From positions 1-50,381 of the forward strand of contig NZ_CALHVI010000021.1 of assembly GCF_938039215.1 (NCBI RefSeq): DNA of 50,381 nt, in the 5' to 3' direction. This document shows positions 45,328 through 50,381 of the stretch, piece after piece. The stretch comes from an uncultured Porphyromonas sp. Lineage in GTDB: Bacteria; Bacteroidota; Bacteroidia; Bacteroidales; Porphyromonadaceae. The stretch's first letter is position 1; each line of letters begins with the position of its first letter. The notes below the pieces were generated by a model. That model worked only from the letters and a program-made list of their open reading frames with translations, was not told where the DNA came from and searched no databases. Made by a program: the position numbers and the translations under genes.

Positions 45328-45359
45328 TTTGGGGGGAGGTAAAAGATTTTTCATCTTTG
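45328..45359 (+). promoter_or_regulatory. Promoter candidate of the hybrid regulator gene
   Basis: TTTG (45328-45331), a 20-bp spacer and CATCTTTG (45352-45359; one mismatch to TAnnTTTG). It leaves a leader of about 150 nt. Confidence 0.4.
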
Positions 45360-45516
45360 TGGTAAGCATTTATGTAGTAGGAGTGCTATAACTACTTGTA
45401 TTGTAGTACGGATAGCCAAGATAGAGAATATAATAAGCTACCGATCGACCAGACGTAAGTAGGTGTGCGCAACAGACTCGCACCGATCGCTAGCCTAGGA
45501 GAAAGAGCAACACTCT

Positions 45517-48423
45517 ATGGACGACCATAACACACTTAAGATGATAAAGTGGAATATATCACCGTGGTGCATGATCGCACATTGCTACCCCAAGGCCTCC
45601 CATTCAAAGAACCTAGGGAAGGGATGGCTTGGTAGAATCTGTATGCCCCTTATTACCTTCTTGGCTGTCATGCTCCTCGTATCATCTTGTCAAGAACGTC
45701 ATCAGTCTTTCACAGCAGAGTATCGTAAGACCTTAGATAGCCTTGTCCTCGCAATACCAGATATTGCGGCACTTGCTCAGAAGCAAAAGCAGTTCGAAGG
45801 CGAAGGAAATCGTCTTGGGAGTATCGTTGCCTTGAGAGAGTGGGGGAGAGCACTGCGCAATGAGAGTAACTTCGATGAGGCTCTGCGTATCCATAGTGAG
45901 GGACTTCGACAAGCCGAAGCGCTAAAAGATACGATCGAGTGGGTGCGTGCTCTCAATGATATAGGTACCAACTACCGACGTATGGGTGTCCTTGACGTGG
46001 CCCAAGAGTACCACTATTTAGCAAGGATGCTCTCTGAAGAAAGTACTGATACTACCTATGCAACGAAGAAGAACCATGTCATCTCGCTCAATGGACTAGG
46101 GAATATCTACATGACCCTAGGGAATTATGAGCAGGCAGAGCAGGTCCTTCGCTTGGCGCTTGTCGGAGAGAAGCAGCTGCGCAGCAGGGTAGGACAAGCG
46201 ATCAACTATGCTAACCTAGGCTCCATCTTCGAATCACAAGGTAAAATCGACTCCGCTTGGACCTACTATCGTCTCTCTATGGCGCTCAACCAAGAGGCGG
46301 GTAGTACCCTCGGTATCTCGCTTTGCCATACATTCTATGGCTCACTCTACCAGAAGGCCCATCAGTATGATCAGGCAGAGCGTGAGTATCAATCGGCTTA
46401 CGCCTTGATGAAGGCTTCAAAGGATGAGTGGCATGCTCTTGCTTCGCTCATCGCTCTAGCTGGTATCTATAATGATACGAAGGATGATGCCCACGTAGAG
46501 GAATACCTGAGTCGAGCCAAGACGATCGCTGAGCGGATTCGCTCCAATGAGCATCTCGCAGAGATCCATTCCCTCTATTACAGCTATTATAGTCGTCTCG
46601 GTGACTATCGCCGAGCTCTAGAGAATAGGGAGATAGCAGAGTCGCTGCAGGATAGCGTGGTGAACATCGAGAAGATGAACCGCATCCAGAATATAAGCAT
46701 CAATATCGAACGCAATCGACAGCGCCAGCAGATGAACGAGGTGCAACTCAAGCTGCAGGCTGAGCGAACAAAAAGGAATGTCGGCTTCGGTATCTTTGCT
46801 CTGACGGTCTTCTTCTTGATCGGTCTAGTAGTCATCCTCCTCTATGTCCAGAGGCTACGTGCTCATACGCACCGTTCACTCAAGCAAATGTCCTCGATGC
46901 GGGAGAACTTCTTCACGAACGTAACTCATGAGTTCCGTACACCTCTCACCGTGATCCTCGGTCTAAGCCATGATCTTCAGCGAGAGGATGCTGTACCCTG
47001 TGAGGTGAAGGAGAAGATCCATGTCATCGAGCGACAAGGGAAGAATCTCCTAGCTCTGATCAATCAGCTTCTAGACATCTCACGCATCAAGTCTGCAGTC
47101 GGAGATTCTGTGTGGCGCAGTGGTGACATCTCCGCCCATATACAGATGCTGGTAGAGACCTACCGAGACTATGCCGAGAGTCGCCAGATCGATCTGCAGT
47201 ATCATCCCCGAGAGGCGGTAGAGATGGACTTTGTCCCCGACTATCTAGAGAAGGTACTCAATAACCTGCTCTCCAATGCTCTGAAGTTCACCCCCGAAGG
47301 TGGGCGCATCAGCGTAAAGACTTGGAAGGAGGCGGAACAGCTGTACCTTGAGGTAGCTGATACTGGTGAAGGCATTCCCCCAGAGGCAGTCCCTCATATC
47401 TTCGAGCCCTTCTACAAGGCTGAGAGCAACCTCCGAGGGATGAGCTCAGGTGTAGGTCTAGCACTAGTAAAGCAGATTATTGATGCCATATCAGGAGACA
47501 TTCAGGTGAAAAGTACCCTAGGAGTCGGTACGACCTTTATGATCCGGTTACCTATACACCATGAAGGAGTGCCAGCCTTCACCCAAGCATCCCCCAGCAC
47601 ATCCCCCCTAGAGGTAGAGGAGCCTCTTGAGGATCAGACAGAGAATAATGATTGTCGCCTCCTCGTCATCGAGGACAATCAGGATATTGCCCGCTACATG
47701 GGTACCTTGCTCTCGGATCGCTATGCGGTCTATTATGCAGAGAATGGTAAGGATGGGCTTGAGCGAGCCCTCGAACTAGTGCCCGATCTCATCATCACAG
47801 ACTTGATGATGCCCGAGATGGATGGACTAGAGGTCTGCCAAAGCGTCCGCAGCAATGAGATCATAGACCACATCCCGATCATCGTAGTGACAGCTAAGAT
47901 TGATGAAGAGGAGCGTATCCGAGGGATTAAGGCGGGGGCAGATGCTTACCTAACGAAGCCCTTCAATAGCGACGAGCTACGTGCTCTCGTTGAGCTACTT
48001 CTCGAGCGTCATCGTCGACTGCATCAGAAGTCTGAGCAGGCTCCCCTTGAAAGCAACCAGAGCGAAGAGCATCAGCTTTCGGAGGCTGAGCAGCGCTTCC
48101 TCAATAAGGCCATTGATCTCATTGCGCTCTCCTTCGGTAAGCGTAAGATAGAAGTGAATGCTCTAGCCGAAGGGCTCTGTATGAGCCCCCGACAGCTTCA
48201 CCGCAAGCTTGTAGCTCTGACAGGCTATACCCCTGCTGCCTATATTCTCAATGTGAAGATGCAGCATGCTAAGCAGCTCCTTGAGACACAACCCAACCTC
48301 ACCATCGAGGATATTGCTGAGCGCTGTGGCTTCGAGCATGAATCGAGCTTCTACCATGCGTTCAAGAAGATGTATGGCACCACCCCTTCGGAGTATCGCC
48401 GAGGCTCTGCTCCAAGTGACTAG
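45517..48423 (+). CDS. Hybrid two-component system regulator: TPR sensor, histidine kinase, receiver, AraC output
   Basis: One 968-aa chain holds a full signalling path. A hydrophobic segment ending in a lipobox-like LVSSC (about 43-58) leads into periplasmic TPR repeats (about 80-390), then a membrane span (about 421-446), HisKA with phospho-acceptor His471 in THEFRTPL, HATPase with NLLSNALKF (about 583) and DTGEGIPPE, a receiver with phospho-acceptor Asp762 (ITDLMMPEMDG), and an AraC-type double HTH (about 870-965, ending YHAFKKMYGTTPSEYR). Such HTCS proteins usually have beta-propeller sensors and sit beside polysaccharide loci; this one has TPRs and no such locus nearby. The start could also lie further in, at one of the ATGs up to codon 43. 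Confidence 0.92.
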   Translation: MDDHNTLKMIKWNISPWCMIAHCYPKASHSKNLGKGWLGRICMPLITFLAVMLLVSSCQERHQSFTAEYRKTLDSLVLAIPDIAALAQKQKQFEGEGNRLGSIVALREWGRALRNESNFDEALRIHSEGLRQAEALKDTIEWVRALNDIGTNYRRMGVLDVAQEYHYLARMLSEESTDTTYATKKNHVISLNGLGNIYMTLGNYEQAEQVLRLALVGEKQLRSRVGQAINYANLGSIFESQGKIDSAWTYYRLSMALNQEAGSTLGISLCHTFYGSLYQKAHQYDQAEREYQSAYALMKASKDEWHALASLIALAGIYNDTKDDAHVEEYLSRAKTIAERIRSNEHLAEIHSLYYSYYSRLGDYRRALENREIAESLQDSVVNIEKMNRIQNISINIERNRQRQQMNEVQLKLQAERTKRNVGFGIFALTVFFLIGLVVILLYVQRLRAHTHRSLKQMSSMRENFFTNVTHEFRTPLTVILGLSHDLQREDAVPCEVKEKIHVIERQGKNLLALINQLLDISRIKSAVGDSVWRSGDISAHIQMLVETYRDYAESRQIDLQYHPREAVEMDFVPDYLEKVLNNLLSNALKFTPEGGRISVKTWKEAEQLYLEVADTGEGIPPEAVPHIFEPFYKAESNLRGMSSGVGLALVKQIIDAISGDIQVKSTLGVGTTFMIRLPIHHEGVPAFTQASPSTSPLEVEEPLEDQTENNDCRLLVIEDNQDIARYMGTLLSDRYAVYYAENGKDGLERALELVPDLIITDLMMPEMDGLEVCQSVRSNEIIDHIPIIVVTAKIDEEERIRGIKAGADAYLTKPFNSDELRALVELLLERHRRLHQKSEQAPLESNQSEEHQLSEAEQRFLNKAIDLIALSFGKRKIEVNALAEGLCMSPRQLHRKLVALTGYTPAAYILNVKMQHAKQLLETQPNLTIEDIAERCGFEHESSFYHAFKKMYGTTPSEYRRGSAPSD

Positions 48424-48716
48424 CGCTGCTGGTCGCTAGCCCTAGCTATCCCCTCTAGGGATAAGCCTCTTCTATCTGTTCTAGGATTTACCTTGTAGAC
48501 TGTTCGGACTTTCTAGTGGAAATGGAGATGGATTACTCTTGCTTCCTCTTGAAGGGCTACAAGCTCTGGTATTCCGTCCATATCATCTAAGGGAAAGCTA
48601 AGCGAAAGGCAGTGCATCATCGAGCTAAAAGGCAAGCCCCCTCTGCAGATGACTGCAGAGGGGGCTTGCCTTTTAGCTCGATGGAGAGCGTGGTTAGCTC
48701 TTGTATATGCTACTTG
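48422..48716. other. Intergenic region between convergent genes
   Basis: No gene supported. The main content is the 31-bp inverted-repeat terminator at 48618-48683. Confidence 0.6.
48618..48683. terminator. 31-bp perfect inverted-repeat terminator
   Basis: The 31-nt arm 48618-48648 is the exact reverse complement of 48653-48683, with the loop ATGA. The core GGCAAGCCCCCTCTGCAG is preceded by AAAA and its partner followed by TTTT, so it can end transcripts from both convergent genes; the outer CATCGAGCT extends the stem beyond the U-tract. Confidence 0.85.
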
Positions 48717-50381
48717 TTACTCCTCGCCACTATCGTCGAGGAGATGCTGGCTATAGCTTACTAGGTGACGGAGGTTGCCGAGGATCTCGTTGGTTTCGAT
48801 GAGGATATTCAAGTAGACCAGCGAAGCTCGGAGATTCTCCTTGCTCCCCTTGTGAGCACGCTTCATCTGAGTCTTACGCATATCCTTGACCTGTTCACGT
48901 AGAGCCTTCCCCATATCCTTGGCCTTCTTCGCATCCTCCATGCGTGCGCTGGAGATGAGCTGATGGACTTGGGCGATGTAGTCTACTACTTGATCTCGGA
49001 TGGGTGCAAACTCATTCCGATAAGCTTCTGGGATAGGGTTGAAGTTGTTATCTACGTGTTCAGTGGATACCTCTGTAGCACGCTCTAGCGCGTAGATCAT
49101 CTGAAGGCAGGCATTAGCCCCGAGGTGGAACCACATGTTGCGCTCCAGCATATCTTCGTCGGCTGCGAGCTGACGTAGGCAGATCGTTTCCTTACGACGC
49201 ATCGTCTTGAAGGCACGCTTGTGTTCATCGAGATGATGGTTTGTCTTCTTCAGACGACGTAGATCTTCGCCAAAGAGCCCTTCGGTCAGGTCGAGGTAGT
49301 CACGGCTGACTCGGTCGAGTAGCGTGATCTGGTTCTCACGGACATGCTGGGAGAGCAGGCTCCACATCTTCTGAGGATCTTCGGTAGTGAGGATCTTGAC
49401 GAAGAGTGCATCGTCAGCATCATCCTTCTTGCGGCGAAGTAGATGGCTATTGAAGAGGAGGAAGAGAGCTACGGCGATGAGGATCACCATGACGGGGAAG
49501 CCACCATAGTGCATCAGCGTAGCGATGATGATCGCGATGATGAAGGCAGCACCAGCGGTGACAAACCAGCCCCCGATGACGGACATTACCCCAGTTAGAC
49601 GACCTACAGCACTTTCTCTACCCCAAGCACGGTCGGCCAGCGAGGTCCCCATGGCGACCATGAAGGTGACATAGGTCGTAGAGAGAGGGAGCTTAAGCGA
49701 AGTACCCAGAGCGATGAGTAGACCTGCAAGCACTAGATTCACTGAGGCACGTACTAGGTCGAAGGCAGCACCCTGCTCAATGGTAAGCTCCTGCTTATTG
49801 AAGCGGGAGTCGATCCAAGCACGAGTCTGCTTGGGGACGATGCGCTCTAGGAAGCCACCGATGGCACTACTCGTGCGTACTAGACCACGTGCAATACGAG
49901 AGGAGCCGAAGGTCTCTTCACCATCATCCTGGCGGGATAGGTTGACGGAAGTCTTGATCACATTCTGTGCGCTCTTGGAGAAGAAGAGTGCCAGCACCAT
50001 GATCAGCCCCGAACCGATGAGGAAGTAGATGGGAGTCTCAGCTGGGCCATTGTTAGCCCCCATGAGGTAGGTGTCGTAAGCTCCATTTCCATTAGCCATG
50101 TAGTCCTTGTAGGCAGAGAGACCAGAGAGAGGCACCCCGATGAAGTTCACAAGGTCATTACCAGCGAAGGCCAGTGACAAAGCCAGTGTACCTGCTAGGA
50201 CGATGACCTTGAAGATGTTCACCCCGATCCAGTGTAGTACCTGCATCGCAATGATGCTGATCCCTAGTGTCCACCAGATTAGTTCGGATGTGTTCTCACG
50301 GATCCAGTCCTTGTAGATGAAGCTCGATTCCTGAAGCCCCTTGATCAGCATGAAGTAGATGATCGAGGTGATGGCTATACC
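48717..50381 (-). CDS. Inorganic phosphate transporter (PiT family), partial at the window edge
   Basis: The frame stays open to the end of the window (residues GIAITSIIYF precede the first internal Met at 50351), so the N-terminal part is missing. Visible are the second PiT signature (LAFAGNDLVNFIGVPLSG), several membrane spans, the loop SSAIGGFLERIVPKQ, LKLPLSTTYVTFMVAMGTSLADRAWG, and a soluble C-terminal region (about the last 220 residues) with PhoU-like helices (RLKKTNHHLDEHKRAFKTMR; NLRASLVYLNILIETNEIL). The membrane part imports phosphate with a cation; the PhoU-like tail may gate it. The assignment rests on the motifs seen here. Confidence 0.9.
   Translation of the reverse strand, partial: GIAITSIIYFMLIKGLQESSFIYKDWIRENTSELIWWTLGISIIAMQVLHWIGVNIFKVIVLAGTLALSLAFAGNDLVNFIGVPLSGLSAYKDYMANGNGAYDTYLMGANNGPAETPIYFLIGSGLIMVLALFFSKSAQNVIKTSVNLSRQDDGEETFGSSRIARGLVRTSSAIGGFLERIVPKQTRAWIDSRFNKQELTIEQGAAFDLVRASVNLVLAGLLIALGTSLKLPLSTTYVTFMVAMGTSLADRAWGRESAVGRLTGVMSVIGGWFVTAGAAFIIAIIIATLMHYGGFPVMVILIAVALFLLFNSHLLRRKKDDADDALFVKILTTEDPQKMWSLLSQHVRENQITLLDRVSRDYLDLTEGLFGEDLRRLKKTNHHLDEHKRAFKTMRRKETICLRQLAADEDMLERNMWFHLGANACLQMIYALERATEVSTEHVDNNFNPIPEAYRNEFAPIRDQVVDYIAQVHQLISSARMEDAKKAKDMGKALREQVKDMRKTQMKRAHKGSKENLRASLVYLNILIETNEILGNLRHLVSYSQHLLDDSGEE

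Larger units (their letters stand above)
44110..45516. other. 1.4-kb intergenic region without a supported gene
   Basis: Between the divergent gcvP and the hybrid regulator. It holds the gcvP -7 box, the family 1 array locus 4 (44358-44439), a strong stand-alone hairpin (44523-44564), a cluster of GGACA/TGTCC half-sites (45101-45190) and a promoter candidate (45328-45359). Two short open frames (101 and 64 aa) have no family features, and the second is crossed by the promoter candidate. A small RNA ending at the hairpin is possible but unproven. Confidence 0.55.

Noticed and set aside
45197..45391. 64-aa hydrophobic open frame
   Set aside because: The best promoter candidate of the hybrid regulator lies inside it, and no family is recognised.
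44110..45516. Insertion-sequence remnant or tRNA in the large gap
   Set aside because: No transposase fragment, terminal inverted repeat pair, target duplication or tRNA T-loop motif was found by eye.

Overview
The window reads as a chromosomal segment of a Porphyromonas-like member of the Bacteroidota. The evidence is a complete type IX secretion core (porP-porK-porL-porM-porN), a SusC/SusD (RagA/RagB) pair, promoters of the TTTG-N20-TAnnTTTG class, no Shine-Dalgarno-rich starts, a dipeptidyl peptidase III with a long C-terminal extension and a secreted sialidase. I cannot name the species.

Layout. 1-8000 (+): uvrA with a SWIM-domain protein that looks like a dead SNF2 helicase, then trigger factor (tig) and an asymmetric ABC-F ATPase. 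8.3-9.0 kb (+): a DUF1266 lipoprotein. 9.4-16.4 kb (-): a surface nutrient-uptake operon of SusC, SusD, zinc metallopeptidase lipoprotein and DUF4302 lipoprotein. 16.8-21.1 kb (-): an AspT/YidE-type transporter, queC, xth, tsaB and an ssb-like gene. 21.7-26.5 kb (+): a DivIC/FtsB-like division protein, a small membrane protein, an RluA-type pseudouridine synthase, DsbD and MazG. 26.9-31.3 kb (+): dipeptidyl peptidase III and sialidase. 31.8-34.7 kb (+): the two subunits of 2-oxoacid (probably 2-oxoglutarate):ferredoxin oxidoreductase. 34.9-41.1 kb (-): the type IX secretion operon, led by a small acidic DUF2795 protein. 41.2-44.1 kb (-): glycine dehydrogenase gcvP. 44.1-45.5 kb: a 1.4-kb stretch with no convincing gene. 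45.5-48.4 kb (+): a hybrid two-component regulator with TPR sensor and AraC output. 48.7 kb to the right edge (-): a phosphate transporter, cut by the window.

The lifestyle signature is asaccharolytic and peptide-using: oligopeptide cleavage (DPP III), host glycan trimming (sialidase), 2-oxoacid oxidation through ferredoxin, glycine cleavage, a SusCD locus carrying a protease rather than glycosidases, and the secretion machine that exports proteases in this group.

The most striking non-coding structure is a set of six intergenic micro-arrays built on an exact 23-bp pitch. Four loci (8079, 16647, 31354, 44358) each carry exactly four 13-bp palindromes of consensus ACCYAYNRTRGGT, so every array is 82 bp. 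Two further loci (172, 21432) use a different sequence but the same 23-bp pitch with three units. The pitch matches what I recall of the BrickBuilt minisatellite-containing MITE of P. gingivalis, which makes a shared origin plausible. Long perfect inverted repeats, several probably bidirectional terminators, sit between convergent genes. No tRNA, rRNA, CRISPR array, transposase or prophage gene was recognised.
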